DNA of 64,000 nucleotides from Alteromonas sp. KC3 (GCF_016756315.1 NZ_AP024235.1:496001-560000); one strand, 5' to 3'. Counted from the stretch's first letter, positions 9,716 through 21,387 are shown. Program-made: numbers and translations. Notes: generated by a model not told the origin, from the sequence alone.

Positions 9716-9898
9716 ATGGAGTGGCTATTACCGGCGTTTGCGCTGGTACTTATAATTGAAGGTATTGGGCCATTGCTGTTCCCTAACAAGTGGCGAAATT
9801 ATCTACTGCAGATTAGTCAGCAATCGAGTAATCAGCTAAGACAGATAGGCGGCACGCTTGTCATCATCGGTGTGATGCTACTTTTGTACTTTACCTAG
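9716..9898 (+). CDS. DUF2065 (YjeT-like) small membrane protein
   Basis: This 60-aa inner-membrane protein has two hydrophobic helices (LLPAFALVLIIEGIGPLLF and IGGTLVIIGVMLLLYF) around LFPNKWRNYLLQ, the DUF2065 pattern. In many gammaproteobacteria this gene lies directly before purA, as here, which supports the call. AAGGATGAAGT precedes the ATG. Function is unknown. Confidence 0.92.
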   Translation: MEWLLPAFALVLIIEGIGPLLFPNKWRNYLLQISQQSSNQLRQIGGTLVIIGVMLLLYFT

Positions 9899-9967
9899 CA
9901 AATAGACCAAGTGTTCAGCTTTTTTCATGGCTTTGATTGGTAATGCTATGAAAATTAATGCCTTACA

Positions 9968-10022
9968 GCGCGCATAAAAAATACAGGACTCGACCTTGCT
10001 AGTTGGCCTGTATGCAACGCGC
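9968..10022. promoter_or_regulatory. Structured leader region upstream of purA
   Basis: Outer arms GCGCG/CGCGC and inner arms ATACAGG/CCTGTAT form a long hairpin. An alternative pairing of GCATA with TATGC competes with the inner stem. It lies about 100-155 nt before purA. It could be a transcript leader or the end of the DUF2065 unit. No known riboswitch family is recognised. Confidence 0.3.
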
Positions 10023-10087
10023 AAAAATAATAGCGATTTCGTTGTATTTTTGTTCGAAAAGGGGGTGATCCTTGCGCAAGAATTTTG

Positions 10088-10100
10088 TAGAATCCCCGCC
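10088..10100 (+). promoter_or_regulatory. Possible purA promoter -10 with GC-rich discriminator
   Basis: TAGAAT at 10088-10093 is followed by CCCCGCC, a GC-rich discriminator like those of stringently controlled promoters. The -35 (about 10065, GTGATC) matches consensus poorly. It lies 31 nt before the purA ATG. Confidence 0.35.
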
Positions 10101-10120
10101 TAATTTTCTTACACATATGA

Positions 10121-11422
<1,302 letters not shown>

Positions 11423-11470
11423 GAGGCGTCGAAGCGCGCAGACCGAAATAGGTTTGTTTTTATTATTTAT

Positions 11471-11494
11471 AAAGCCCAGCATATGCTGGGCTTT
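11471..11494 (+). terminator. Rho-independent terminator after purA
   Basis: A perfect 24-bp palindrome (AAAGCCCAGCAT and its complement) lies 49 nt after the purA stop. Confidence 0.88.
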
Positions 11495-11664
11495 ATTGAT
11501 CTTGCCCTACAGAAAATCAATGTCCTACACCGAAACCTACGGCCAAAACTACACAGCGCTTAAACATTAATTAACAATTTAGTTGCGTTGAAGGCCAACA
11601 TCCCTATTAATATAAGATACCAAGTAAATTGTTTCGTGCTTGCTTAAGCCATTGGAGCCTTCTT

Positions 11665-13071
11665 ATGCCAAATAGACCTTCTCTTCATGCAGTTGAATCG
11701 GGTGTGTGTTTTGTTGATACCGTGCAAAAGCTGAATAACAGCTATATTACTGGCAAAACACAATCGTTGGATTGGCGCAAAACTCAGCTCAAGGCCCTAA
11801 AGCGTATGCTGGAAGAAAACCAGCATGATATTTTGCAGGCGCTGAAAAAAGACTTAGGCAAATGCGAAACCGAAGCGATGGTCGCCGAGCAGGGCTTTCT
11901 GTTATCTGATATCGATCATACTTTAAAGCACCTAGATAAATGGGTAAAGCCTCGTAAAGTGCCTACACCCATGGTGGCGTGGCCAGGTAAAAGCTTTCAG
12001 CAGCCAGAGCCCCTTGGCACTGTCTTGATTATTGGCGCATGGAACTACCCGTTACAGCTTTTACTCGCGCCCTATATTGCCGCACTTGCAGCGGGAAACT
12101 GTGCAGTGCTTAAGCCGTCGGAATTAGCGGTAGAAACATCTGCACTTGTCGCCAAGTTAATTCCGCAATACATGGATGCCTCATGCGTGGAAGTCATTGA
12201 AGGGGGTAAGGACGAGTCGACAGCGCTGCTAGCATGTAAATGGGATCATATCTTTTATACAGGCGGTGAAGCCGTAGGCAAAATAGTGATGAGTGCGGCG
12301 GCGCGTCATCTTACACCCGTGACACTAGAGCTAGGTGGTAAAAGCCCATGCTTTGTTGACAAGAATACCAACTTAACGGTTACCGCAAGACGTCTAGTTT
12401 GGGGTAAGTGGATGAATGCAGGGCAAACTTGTATTGCGCCTGACTATGTCATTGTAGAAAAAGGTTTTGAACAAAAGCTTATCGATGCCATTAAGAAAGA
12501 ATTGAAAAAGCAGTATGGCAAAGAGGCATTAGCGTCTCGCGATTACGGCAATATTATCAATCATCGTCATTTTAAGCGGTTAGAAAGCTACCTTGATAGC
12601 GTTAATGTTGTCTACGGTGGCGATACGGACGAGTCACGTCCTGCTATGGCACCAACTCTAGTACTTGAGCCCTCGCTAAACAGCCCTGTGATGAAAGAGG
12701 AAATTTTTGGTCCTATCCTCCCAATCATCACTGTAAACAACATTGATGAGGGCATTGCCTTTGTTAATGACCGACCAAAGCCTCTTGCACTATACGCTTT
12801 TAGTGATAACGATGAGGTGCTCGACCATATTATAAGCCATACCAGTTCAGGTAGTGTGTGTACCAATGACACCATGATGTTTATGACTAACCCTGAACTT
12901 CCTTTTGGTGGGGTAGGTAACAGTGGTATGGGTAGCTACCACGGGCGTCACGGTTTTGATACGTTCAGTCACTTGAAGACCGTAATGAAACGATCGTTTG
13001 CCCTTGATGTACCCTTTAGGTACGCACCATTTTCAAAGTTAAAATTATCATTACTTAAGAAGTTTTTGTAA
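11665..13071 (+). CDS. Aldehyde dehydrogenase, class 3/coniferyl type
   Basis: This 468-aa NAD(P)+-dependent enzyme oxidises aldehydes to acids. It has the compact ALDH3-type length, the general-base Glu in [12 protein letters not shown], the nucleophile Cys in [24 protein letters not shown] and [15 protein letters not shown] near the C-terminus. I placed the start at [10 protein letters not shown], where GGAG precedes ATG; an upstream frame extension lacks one. A VOC-family gene follows 11 nt later, suggesting a two-gene unit. Confidence 0.92.
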   Translation: MPNRPSLHAVESGVCFVDTVQKLNNSYITGKTQSLDWRKTQLKALKRMLEENQHDILQALKKDLGKCETEAMVAEQGFLLSDIDHTLKHLDKWVKPRKVPTPMVAWPGKSFQQPEPLGTVLIIGAWNYPLQLLLAPYIAALAAGNCAVLKPSELAVETSALVAKLIPQYMDASCVEVIEGGKDESTALLACKWDHIFYTGGEAVGKIVMSAAARHLTPVTLELGGKSPCFVDKNTNLTVTARRLVWGKWMNAGQTCIAPDYVIVEKGFEQKLIDAIKKELKKQYGKEALASRDYGNIINHRHFKRLESYLDSVNVVYGGDTDESRPAMAPTLVLEPSLNSPVMKEEIFGPILPIITVNNIDEGIAFVNDRPKPLALYAFSDNDEVLDHIISHTSSGSVCTNDTMMFMTNPELPFGGVGNSGMGSYHGRHGFDTFSHLKTVMKRSFALDVPFRYAPFSKLKLSLLKKFL

Positions 13072-13082
13072 CAGGAGTTGTT

Positions 13083-13499
13083 ATGCCTCAGCCATTTCAT
13101 CTTGCAATACCCGTCACAAACTTAGATGACGCTAATGCGTTTTATGGTGAGTTATTGGGGTGTGAAAAAGGGCGTAGTGACTCGCAATGGATAGACTGGA
13201 ACTTTTTTGGCCATCAGTTGGTAACACACTGTGTAGAGCAGATGCCTTCGCCGCCGTCGCACAATGGTGTGGACAATCATGCGGTGCCCGTTCCTCACTT
13301 TGGTGTTGTTCTTACAATGGACGACTGGCAACATTTAGCTGAAAAGTTAGAAGCGTCGAACATAGAGTTTGTTATTGCGCCTTATATCCGGTTTAAGGGA
13401 CAACCCGGCGAGCAAGCGACTATGTTTTTCAAAGACCCGTTTGGCAATGCCCTAGAATTTAAAGCTTTTGCCGATATTAAGCAGCTTTTTGCCAGTTAG
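13083..13499 (+). CDS. VOC (glyoxalase/dioxygenase fold) protein
   Basis: This 138-aa VOC-fold protein has paired beta-alpha-beta-beta-beta units, starting [23 protein letters not shown] and ending [15 protein letters not shown]. The usual metal ligands (His near the N-terminus, Glu in NALEF) are present. The family spans glyoxalases, dioxygenases and resistance proteins, so the reaction is not defined. It probably shares a transcript with the upstream aldehyde dehydrogenase (11-nt gap, CAGGAG site). Confidence 0.85.
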   Translation: MPQPFHLAIPVTNLDDANAFYGELLGCEKGRSDSQWIDWNFFGHQLVTHCVEQMPSPPSHNGVDNHAVPVPHFGVVLTMDDWQHLAEKLEASNIEFVIAPYIRFKGQPGEQATMFFKDPFGNALEFKAFADIKQLFAS

Positions 13500-13550
13500 C
13501 GTTACCTGCCATCAGGGAAGGACGCTTTTCCTTCCCTCAACGCAATCTTA

Positions 13551-14279
13551 CTAATACGCGCCTCGCTTAAATATACTGCGTCGTCTGCGTGGTTTGAAAC
13601 GATGATACAACAGCACAATGCCTGTTAAGGTGAAAAGCAGGGCACTAGCAGAAAATCCTATAAGCAGCGGGCTATTAAAGTTACTGCGATCTTTATAATC
13701 CATAATGTGAAGCATCCACATAAAATCGAACAGGCGCCATGTATCAGTGCGCACTCTCAACACGGCCCCCGTGTTTGGGTCAAGGTAGAAGTGAGTGTCA
13801 AACTCGTCATCAAATACCATCTGCCACAGCGGTGCTGTAAGGTTCTGCACTTCTTGCGGAAGTGTGGTTATTAATTCACTCGATTGAATATTGCCTTTCC
13901 CGCGATATTGAGCAAGTGCGAGCATCTTGATTGTGTCTTCACTCATAGACATCAATTGTCTACCATCTAGCGCATTGTACCGGTAAACCTTGTCTTTATC
14001 CTTGACCTGATAAACCGGCGTGCTGACAAGCACACCGTCTTGCATTTCTAGCCTGTGGGAAAGTGATAACGTTGCACTGTTGTTGTGGGTGCTAAGTATG
14101 CTAGATGGGCTGGCTAAAGCGCTATGCCATTGGGTAGTCACTTTACTGCGCAGGTGGTTTCCTCTTACTTCTTCTATAGGAAGATAGGCCATTACCAAGC
14201 CACTTAAAAACCATAAAGCGATTTGTATACACAAGATAAGCCCTAGGTAATTGTGAAGCGCACGCATAAATTTGTTCAT
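13551..14279 (-). CDS. PepSY-type membrane protein
   Basis: About 242 aa, with an N-terminal membrane helix (NYLGLILCIQIALWFLSGLV), a periplasmic middle with PepSY features (YRYNALDGRQL and DTHFYLDPNTGAVLRVRTDTW), the motif FMWMLHIMDY, and a second helix near the C-terminus (SASALLFTLTGIVLLYHRF) followed by a basic tail. Relatives often sit with iron-uptake or ferric-reductase genes, but none is adjacent here. No clear ribosome site exists; a GTG 33 nt upstream is an alternative start. Confidence 0.78.
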   Translation of the reverse strand: MNKFMRALHNYLGLILCIQIALWFLSGLVMAYLPIEEVRGNHLRSKVTTQWHSALASPSSILSTHNNSATLSLSHRLEMQDGVLVSTPVYQVKDKDKVYRYNALDGRQLMSMSEDTIKMLALAQYRGKGNIQSSELITTLPQEVQNLTAPLWQMVFDDEFDTHFYLDPNTGAVLRVRTDTWRLFDFMWMLHIMDYKDRSNFNSPLLIGFSASALLFTLTGIVLLYHRFKPRRRRSIFKRGAY

Positions 14280-14395
14280 TGTAATTGTCTTATTTTTATT
14301 TTTATTTATCACACTTTATACAAGCAGAATGACTCGTAATACGCAAATTTAAAAGGCATTATGCAACACCCGTTAATCACAGGAGCGTGCTTCAC

Positions 14396-14866
14396 GTGAA
14401 GAAGGTCTTAGTATTAGTTGATGTCCAAAATGTGTATTACACCTGTCGCCAAGCATACAAGCGCAATTTCAACTACAACCATTTCTGGCAAGCCGTAAGT
14501 AATGAAGCTGATATTGAGCTCGCTTTCGCTTATGCCATTGATAAAGGGGATAACAAGCAAAGAGAGTTTCAGAATATTCTGCGTGCTATCGGCTTCCACG
14601 TAAAGCTTAAGCCTTTCATTCAGCGAAGTGACGGCTCTGCAAAAGGCGATTGGGACGTTGGCATAACAGTAGATGCACTTGAATATGCGACTGATGTCGA
14701 CGAGGTCATCTTGGTATCAGGTGACGGCGATTTTGATATTCTAGTGAACACACTCAAAAAGAAAGGAAAAACGGTTAGTGTTTATGGCGTTCCCACACTA
14801 ACCGCTGAAAGTTTACAAAAAGCGGCGTCGCAATTTATGCCTATTGAAGAGTCGCTATTGTTGTAG
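14396..14866 (+). CDS. NYN domain (LabA/DUF88) ribonuclease-like protein
   Basis: This 156-aa protein of the NYN/LabA group has a PIN-like fold. Acidic catalytic positions are visible in VLVDVQNVYY, DWDVGITVDALE and ILVSGDGDFDILVN, the expected metal-binding set for an RNase. Targets are unknown. The start is taken as the GTG at 14396, 10 nt after AGGAG; the GTG at 14387 is too close to that site. Its 3' end overlaps the convergent ggt gene by 26 nt. Confidence 0.85.
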   Translation: MKKVLVLVDVQNVYYTCRQAYKRNFNYNHFWQAVSNEADIELAFAYAIDKGDNKQREFQNILRAIGFHVKLKPFIQRSDGSAKGDWDVGITVDALEYATDVDEVILVSGDGDFDILVNTLKKKGKTVSVYGVPTLTAESLQKAASQFMPIEESLLL

Positions 14867-16580
14867 GCATCACGATACTTTTACCTCTGCCGCTTTTTTC
14901 TGAAGCGGCTTCAATACCACTTGGCGTGCGCTTTATCAGATGTACATCACCAAAACGCCGCTCATCAAGGGTATAGCCAAGCTCGGTTAAAGCTTGTTGA
15001 GTGTGCTCATCAAACCCCTTGTGCATGCGAATAGTATCTTTTGGTAAGAGCTGGTGGTGAAAACGCGGCGCGTTCACGGCGGCTTCTGCGTGCATATCGT
15101 ATAGCAATGCATTTAACAACGACTGTGTAACCGACGATATAATGGTAGTGCCACCAGGGGAACCGGTTACCAATACAACGTCATCATTTTTTGTCACTAA
15201 AGTGGGCGTCATAGACGATAGCATACGCTTGTATGGTTCAATGGCATTCGCTTTCCCTCCTACCGCACCGAAGAAATTGGGTACGCCCGGCTTGGCACTA
15301 AAATCGTCCATTTCATCATTTAGCAAAAAGCCCGCACCTGTTACAACAACGCCGCTACCAAAAGTAAGATTGATAGTGGTGGTATTCGCCACTGCATTGC
15401 CCCATTTATCCATAATGGAAAAGTGAGTGGTATCTTCGCTTTCTTTTAGTCCCGGTTTGATATTTTCCGTAGAGGAAATGCTTGTTGGTTGAATGTCCAA
15501 CGCTCTTCGTGCGATGTAGTCAGGTTGAGTTAATGCATTCACCGGAACCTCAATAAAGTCTGGGTCTCCCATATATTCGGCTCTATCGGCAAATACACGT
15601 TTGCCAATTTCAGACATGATATGAATGTACTCGGCGCTGTTTTGCGCGGGTAATTCATGAGTTTGACTAAATGCCTCAAGCATACCTATCCATTGAGCAA
15701 CAGCGACACCGCCTGAGCTAGGAGGTGGAGCAGTAACAAGTTCATATCCCTGCCAATTTAGATGAAGTGGTTTGCGCCATACTGCCTTGTAGGCAAGTAA
15801 GTCATCATAAGTGATAAGACCACCATTTTGCTGCATAAAGTCAACAATGTGTTTGGCGACTTCTCCTTTGTAAAATCCATCTTTACCTTTTGTTTGAATG
15901 GCCTTTAAGGTGTTGGCAAGTTCAGGCTGCTTAAACAGTGAGTTGGCAGTAGCTTTCGCAAAGTAGTCGTTGAAGTTACCTACCAAGCCTTTTTCTGTGG
16001 TGCGTGCAATGTATCGCTCAATATTATTGGCTAGCTTCTCGTGAACAATAAAGCCGTCCTCGGCTAGTGCCACTGCAGGTGCTAAAAGCCGCTCCCAAGA
16101 CAATGTACCGTACTTCTTATGCGCCGCCCACATGCCTGCTACGGTGCCTGGAATACCTGATGCTTTGGCACCAAATAACAACTCGTAGGTCTTAACGTTA
16201 CCTTCATTGTCTAAATACATATCCCGATGTGCCCGTTCTGGCGCCATCTCGCGATAGTCTAGAAAGTCAGTAGTGTCTTCAAGCTTGATGGTCATAAAGC
16301 CGCCACCGCCTACATTACCCGCTTCAGGTAGGGTTACCGCTAAAACAAACTGCGCGGTAATTGCAGCATCTATAGCGTTCCCCCCTTCTTGCAGAACTTG
16401 CATTGCAGCATCGGCACTGTAACTGTCAGGCATAGCAACAGCATGTTGCCTTGCACTCGTTGATACTGTTGACGCTTTAGCTTCAGTGCTTTTTTCCTGC
16501 GGCGAGTGTGAACATGCAATAAGGGTACTTAATACTAAAAAAGCAAAAAGTGGCCTTAGAATTCTGTTAATCCGTTTCAC
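14841..16580 (-). CDS. ggt: Gamma-glutamyltransferase, lipoprotein
   Basis: This 579-aa exported enzyme cleaves gamma-glutamyl bonds such as that of glutathione and self-cleaves into two subunits. The N-terminus is a lipoprotein signal (LVLSTLIACSHS). The autoprocessing/catalytic Thr is T384 in EDTTHFSIMDKWGNA. PGFLLNDEMDDFS-like and GSPGGTTIISSV substrate-site motifs are present. It is 53 nt from the antiporter gene on the same strand and probably cotranscribed. Confidence 0.95.
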   Translation of the reverse strand: MKRINRILRPLFAFLVLSTLIACSHSPQEKSTEAKASTVSTSARQHAVAMPDSYSADAAMQVLQEGGNAIDAAITAQFVLAVTLPEAGNVGGGGFMTIKLEDTTDFLDYREMAPERAHRDMYLDNEGNVKTYELLFGAKASGIPGTVAGMWAAHKKYGTLSWERLLAPAVALAEDGFIVHEKLANNIERYIARTTEKGLVGNFNDYFAKATANSLFKQPELANTLKAIQTKGKDGFYKGEVAKHIVDFMQQNGGLITYDDLLAYKAVWRKPLHLNWQGYELVTAPPPSSGGVAVAQWIGMLEAFSQTHELPAQNSAEYIHIMSEIGKRVFADRAEYMGDPDFIEVPVNALTQPDYIARRALDIQPTSISSTENIKPGLKESEDTTHFSIMDKWGNAVANTTTINLTFGSGVVVTGAGFLLNDEMDDFSAKPGVPNFFGAVGGKANAIEPYKRMLSSMTPTLVTKNDDVVLVTGSPGGTTIISSVTQSLLNALLYDMHAEAAVNAPRFHHQLLPKDTIRMHKGFDEHTQQALTELGYTLDERRFGDVHLIKRTPSGIEAASEKSGRGKSIVMPTTIATLQ

Positions 16581-16633
16581 AATGACTGACCTCCTTTAAC
16601 GACATTGAGCTGGTAAATTGAGCGGGTAACCTG

Positions 16634-18010
16634 CTACCCAATCATTAATACGCTAGCAATAAAATAGGCGACAAGTGTTAGTGCACCAGCAAACAGTGCA
16701 TAGGGGAATTGAGTTTTAACGTGCGTTAGCACGTCGCATCCGGCCGCAAGCGAGGATACCGCTGTGGTATCGGAAATCGGCGAGCAGTGATCGCCAAATA
16801 TGCCCCCACCTAAAATCGCGCCAATTACCAACGAAGGGGGGAGCCCCAAACTTTGAATAAGTGGAACACCAATTGGGATCAATATTGCAAACGTGCCCCA
16901 TGACGTTCCCGTTGTGAAACTCATAATTGCGCCAGCAATAAACAGCATAGGGACAATAAGCACTAGCGGAAGGTATTCACCCACAATTCCCGCTACAAAC
17001 ACGCCCGTACCTAACACTTTCAAACTATTACCTAGTGTTAGCGACAGTAATACTATAGTTACCAGTGGAAGCAGTTCACCCATTCCCTTAAAACCTATTT
17101 CAACGGCTTCTTGATGCGTAAACCGCTTATGTAGAAGCAGTAAAGCATAGGCAACCGCCGTTGCTAACGCAGTGGCGTAAAGTACTGATTTACTGCCGCT
17201 GCCTTCCGACAACACCCCGTTACCAGTAAAAAACATAAAGCCCACCATGCTAAGCACCATCACTAGAAGGGGCACTAACATAAAGCGAGCTTTGGTGGCC
17301 GGCTCAGCACTTTGTGTTACTTCAGTGCGAGTCATGGCGTGCTCTTCCTCACGCATGGGACCATGTACTTTATCTACCGAAATGGTGTAAGCCACAATGA
17401 GCAGTGTGAAGATGGCATAGAAGTTAAACGCTACACTACCCCATAGAATGGAGGCAGACGATGCCGGAAGCTCATAGGCATCAAGTAAACTCAATATAAA
17501 GGCACCCCAGCCATTTAGCAGGATCAATATACATACCGGGGCGCTCGTTGAATCGATGATATAGGCCAATCGCGCCCGACTCATACCAAAACGGTCGAAT
17601 AAACCCCGCGCAAATATACCTGCTGTAAGCACGCTTAAATTTGACTCGATAAAAACGGCGATGCCGGTAAACATGGTTAAACCGCCAACTTGTTTACGAC
17701 TTTTAGCAACCCCTTTATTCACTAAATAGTTGACCGTAGCGGTTACACCGCCAGAATCTCGAATGAAGGCCAGTAGTGCCCCTACCAATACAGAGAAAAT
17801 TAACACTCTGGTGTTTCCTGGACTTGATGCAGTATCTACAACGCGCTCAATCGCATTGATAGGTGCCATATAGCTACCAGCAATATCACCATTCACCAAA
17901 ATGAGTGTTTCAGCGCAAAGCACGGCAAGTGCCAAGGCCAAGATGACTTCTTTTTTCCAAAAAACAACGGCAATTGCCACTAGTGGGGGGATGACTGACA
18001 TCCAATCCAT
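16634..18010 (-). CDS. NhaC-family Na+/H+ antiporter-like transporter
   Basis: This 458-aa inner-membrane transporter has about 11-12 hydrophobic helices. The NhaC family motif GDHCSPISDTTAVSSLAAGC is near residue 420, with FIESNLSVLTAG and SFTTGTSWGTFAILIPIG earlier. The family exchanges Na+ for H+ or carries organic acids, so the substrate is uncertain. The ATG at 18010 follows GGAAAGAAGT; an upstream TTG is less likely. It heads a unit with ggt. Confidence 0.87.
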   Translation of the reverse strand: MDWMSVIPPLVAIAVVFWKKEVILALALAVLCAETLILVNGDIAGSYMAPINAIERVVDTASSPGNTRVLIFSVLVGALLAFIRDSGGVTATVNYLVNKGVAKSRKQVGGLTMFTGIAVFIESNLSVLTAGIFARGLFDRFGMSRARLAYIIDSTSAPVCILILLNGWGAFILSLLDAYELPASSASILWGSVAFNFYAIFTLLIVAYTISVDKVHGPMREEEHAMTRTEVTQSAEPATKARFMLVPLLVMVLSMVGFMFFTGNGVLSEGSGSKSVLYATALATAVAYALLLLHKRFTHQEAVEIGFKGMGELLPLVTIVLLSLTLGNSLKVLGTGVFVAGIVGEYLPLVLIVPMLFIAGAIMSFTTGTSWGTFAILIPIGVPLIQSLGLPPSLVIGAILGGGIFGDHCSPISDTTAVSSLAAGCDVLTHVKTQFPYALFAGALTLVAYFIASVLMIG

Positions 18011-18160
18011 ACTTCTTTCCAATCTTGTTATCAGTGTGTTGTTAAACGGGCATGGCTAAACGCGCTAATTAAATTTTTGGTATCAGAAAGCCAGCGCATT
18101 TTAGGGTTATCCGAGCAGTTCGTTGTGCCGGAACGTATTGATTTATGGTAGCGTACCGTA

Positions 18161-20221
18161 TTGTGTGCCGTGTTACCAAGGATAAGATCAACATTGCAAT
18201 TCTCTTTACGTTTTTCATCATTATTCACGCACTGTTTGTGCTACTTCAGCGCAACATTACTATGCATATTTAGCAGTAATGCGCTTGCCCAAAATTCAGT
18301 GTTCAAGAGCCCAGTGTCTCCAAACGGGGTGCCTCAGAACGCGATACCCCAAAGTAAGATAGAAAACACTAAGCTTTCAGATAGTGAGCTTCGTACCGTA
18401 AAAGACAGGATAGGGCAGAAAATTATTCTCGATTTTCGCTATTTCTGCCAAGACAATACGCCATCAACGCGGTGTCGTACCCCACTAACTGAAATGCCTC
18501 CTGAGTTACTCGACGTATTAAGCAAACACAATATTGGTGGCATTATCTTATTCGCTGAGAACATCGTAGACGCTAAACAACTAGTGTCACTGAATTACTC
18601 AATGCAAAAGCACATGCTTCAGAAAGGGCGTCCTCCATTGTTTATCGCGGTAGATCAAGAGGGAGGACGAGTGGCGCGTTTGCCACCTTCGGTGTTACCA
18701 CCATTTGCAGGTAATATGGCAATAGGCGCGACGTTTCAAAAACACGGTACTGCGTTTGCCGAGAATGTCGCACAACATATTGGCAATGCGTTGTTGCCGT
18801 TGGGGATCAATACTAATTTTGCGCCATCGGTAGATGTTAACAGTGAACCGAAAAACCCCGTTATTAACGTGCGTAGCTTTTCTGAAAACCCGCAACACGT
18901 TGCTGCACTTGGCCAAGCATTTGTAGGTGCTATGCAACAAACCGGTGTACTGAGCGCTATTAAACACTTTCCGGGGCACGGTGATACTCATGTAGACAGT
19001 CACAGCGGGCTGCCTAGAGTCATGCATGACAAAGCGAAAGCCATGGCAGGCGATATAGCTCCGTTTGCTAACATCATTAATAGCAATGCGGTACCCGCGA
19101 TGGTGATGAGTGCGCATATTCAATATCCATCCCTAGATAGCTCAACGCTTGTTGATAAACACGGTAACCAGCAAATTGTGCCAGCAACGCTATCTGAAAA
19201 AATCCTCAAGCAGCTATTGCGCACGCAACTTGGTTATAATGGGTTAATCGTGACTGATGCGCTTGATATGGCGGGTATTTCGCAATTCTTCACGCCTGAG
19301 GAGGCAATGATCAACGCGTTTAATGCTGGGGCTGATATTGCGTTAATGCCCTACACAATTCGAAATCAAAACGACATCCGTCAGTTTAGCCAGTTAATTG
19401 ATAACGTCACTAAAGCGTTACTTTCTAATAAAGAAAGCAGAAATGCACTTAACGCATCGCTTAATCGCATTGCTAAAACAAAGCAGCGCTTCGAGCTACA
19501 GCAGTTCGTGTTAAAGCCAATGTCTTGGTGGTTAAATGAAGTTCAAGAGAATCTGGATAAACGCAATGCAAGTGCTTTAACACGCAAGGGTGAACAGATA
19601 AAGAAAGCGCTTTCTGAGGCGTCGGTTACGGTTCTATACGGCCACAAAAAACTGCCCCTAAACAGTGAAAAGTTACTTGCGCTTATGCCTGATACAGCTC
19701 GCTGTATCGCCTTTGAAAATGCGCTTTTCCAGCATTTCGCCGGGAATGGGAAAGCGCTTTCTGAAATTCAATTTGCGTGTATACCTTTAGTTCAGTTACC
19801 CACCGCATCAATGATCAAGCGATTAGTAAACGACACTGACGTCGTTATTGTGGGAGATATTACTCCACTTCATGCAAATTATGAGTTGGGTGGGTTAGAT
19901 AGCTCGCACATTGTCAAGCAGCGAGCCAAGCAATCTCAAGTGCATAATTTTGCGCAAGAAATAATGCAGCACGCAAAAAGTACGGATAAAAAAGTGGTTT
20001 TTGTGCCACTACGCATGCCCTATATTGCTGAGCAGGTGCGGCCATATACTGATATTGCGATTGCAACCTATAGCTACGTAATTAATGTACAAGACGCACC
20101 TTCGCAGGGAAACTTCAAAGGACAAAGTGTCACAAGTGAAGTATTCGATGCCTTAGTTCGCGTTATGATGGGGAAAATACAAGCACAAGGACGCACACCT
20201 GTGACCCTGTCGGCACAGTAA
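18161..20221 (+). CDS. nagZ: Secreted two-domain GH3 beta-N-acetylglucosaminidase (NagZ-like)
   Basis: This up to 686-aa GH3 enzyme releases N-acetylglucosamine from murein fragments. A signal peptide ends about SSNALAQ. The catalytic domain has DQEGGRVARLP, KHFPGHGDTHVDSHSGLP (NagZ-specific His/Asp general acid pair) and the nucleophile Asp in LIVTDALDMAGI. A second domain of about 230 aa follows, as in Bacillus NagZ; cytoplasmic NagZ of enterics (about 340 aa) lacks it. The start is uncertain, with TTG at 18161 or TTG at 18194. MscS, NamZ and MurQ follow, pointing to murein recycling. Confidence 0.9.
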   Translation: MCAVLPRIRSTLQFSLRFSSLFTHCLCYFSATLLCIFSSNALAQNSVFKSPVSPNGVPQNAIPQSKIENTKLSDSELRTVKDRIGQKIILDFRYFCQDNTPSTRCRTPLTEMPPELLDVLSKHNIGGIILFAENIVDAKQLVSLNYSMQKHMLQKGRPPLFIAVDQEGGRVARLPPSVLPPFAGNMAIGATFQKHGTAFAENVAQHIGNALLPLGINTNFAPSVDVNSEPKNPVINVRSFSENPQHVAALGQAFVGAMQQTGVLSAIKHFPGHGDTHVDSHSGLPRVMHDKAKAMAGDIAPFANIINSNAVPAMVMSAHIQYPSLDSSTLVDKHGNQQIVPATLSEKILKQLLRTQLGYNGLIVTDALDMAGISQFFTPEEAMINAFNAGADIALMPYTIRNQNDIRQFSQLIDNVTKALLSNKESRNALNASLNRIAKTKQRFELQQFVLKPMSWWLNEVQENLDKRNASALTRKGEQIKKALSEASVTVLYGHKKLPLNSEKLLALMPDTARCIAFENALFQHFAGNGKALSEIQFACIPLVQLPTASMIKRLVNDTDVVIVGDITPLHANYELGGLDSSHIVKQRAKQSQVHNFAQEIMQHAKSTDKKVVFVPLRMPYIAEQVRPYTDIAIATYSYVINVQDAPSQGNFKGQSVTSEVFDALVRVMMGKIQAQGRTPVTLSAQ

Positions 20222-20304
20222 CCTTCAGGCAACAAAAGCAGCATAGTTTCAAAAACGTACATACACTTAAAAAGCAAAATAGCGCACCAAAAAGGACAAT
20301 AAAA

Positions 20305-21387
20305 GTGGATACAGCCAATTCATTCGCTTCACTACTCAGCGAGCTGCGTGTTTTCGTGCCACTGTGTATCGCACTGGTTTTTGTGGTCGGCACATTGACG
20401 GTACTTCACTATATTTTGCTGGGTAAACAAAGTCATCTTACAAGCGAGCAAAAGCTACCTCGGCAAGTAACCTTGCTTATATTGACCATTGTTGGTGCTG
20501 TAGTGATAGCGATGGCGCTGCCCGTAAGCGAAAGTACTCGCAACCAAGTAATAGCACTAATTGGTGTGCTAGTGTCTGGGGTTATTGCATTCTCTTCCAC
20601 TACAATGGTTGGCAATGTAATGGCGGGTATCGTACTTAGAGTAAATCGCCCATTTAAAGTGGGCGACTTTATCAAAGTAGAGGGCTATAGCGGGCGCGTA
20701 ACAGAAATGGGTTTACTTGACATAGAAGTTCAGACAGAGAGTCGAGAGCTCATCGCATTTGCTAACACGCTAATGGTGAATTCACCGGTAACAGTAACAC
20801 GTGCTTCTGGGGCGATTGTAAGTGTTGAAATTAGCCTGGGTTATGACATTCACCATAGCGTCATTGAGCAGCATTTGCTAAAAGCGGCCGATAGCGCAGA
20901 GCTTAAAGAGCCTTTTGTGCAGGTAATTGCGCTAGGCGACTTTTCGGTAAGCTATCGCGTGTCTGGGCTACTGCTAGAAGTAAAGAGTTTACTGAGTGCA
21001 CGCTCCAGATTACATAAGTGTGTTTTAGACGCACTACACAATGCGGATATAGAAATAGTTTCTCCCGGTTTTATAAACCAGCGACCCCAGCCCGATGGCC
21101 TTAAAATGATTGCTAAAACACCCGCAATCTCAAACAGCAAAGATCACATTACACACAGCGAATCTTCATTAGGAACTCAGGCGCCAGAAGACGTCATATT
21201 CGATAAAGCTGAAGATGCTGCAAACCGTGAAGCGTTGAAGTCACAACTCATACAATCTATTGCTGACATCGATGAAGCGCTCAGTGATACACAGCGTACT
21301 GATAAAGAATCTTTGAAGACGCGAAAAGCAAAAATGGAAGCTAGGTTGTCTAGTATCGTCACACAACGGGATACGTCGGACGAATAG
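20305..21387 (+). CDS. MscS-family mechanosensitive channel
   Basis: This 360-aa inner-membrane channel has three N-terminal helices. The third is the pore helix (ALIGVLVSGVIAFSSTTMVGNVMAG), followed by the MscS beta domain (RPFKVGDFIKVEGYSGRVTEMGLLD). A C-terminal acidic/basic helical tail of about 80 residues extends past the core. The family opens under membrane tension to release solutes. The start is GTG after AAAGGACAATAAAA. It lies 83 nt after the NagZ-like gene, probably in the same unit. Confidence 0.9.
   Translation: MDTANSFASLLSELRVFVPLCIALVFVVGTLTVLHYILLGKQSHLTSEQKLPRQVTLLILTIVGAVVIAMALPVSESTRNQVIALIGVLVSGVIAFSSTTMVGNVMAGIVLRVNRPFKVGDFIKVEGYSGRVTEMGLLDIEVQTESRELIAFANTLMVNSPVTVTRASGAIVSVEISLGYDIHHSVIEQHLLKAADSAELKEPFVQVIALGDFSVSYRVSGLLLEVKSLLSARSRLHKCVLDALHNADIEIVSPGFINQRPQPDGLKMIAKTPAISNSKDHITHSESSLGTQAPEDVIFDKAEDAANREALKSQLIQSIADIDEALSDTQRTDKESLKTRKAKMEARLSSIVTQRDTSDE

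Noticed and set aside
13515..13536. Hairpin GGGAAGGA/TCCTTCCC as a terminator
   Set aside because: No T-run on either strand; it may only be a structural hairpin between convergent genes.
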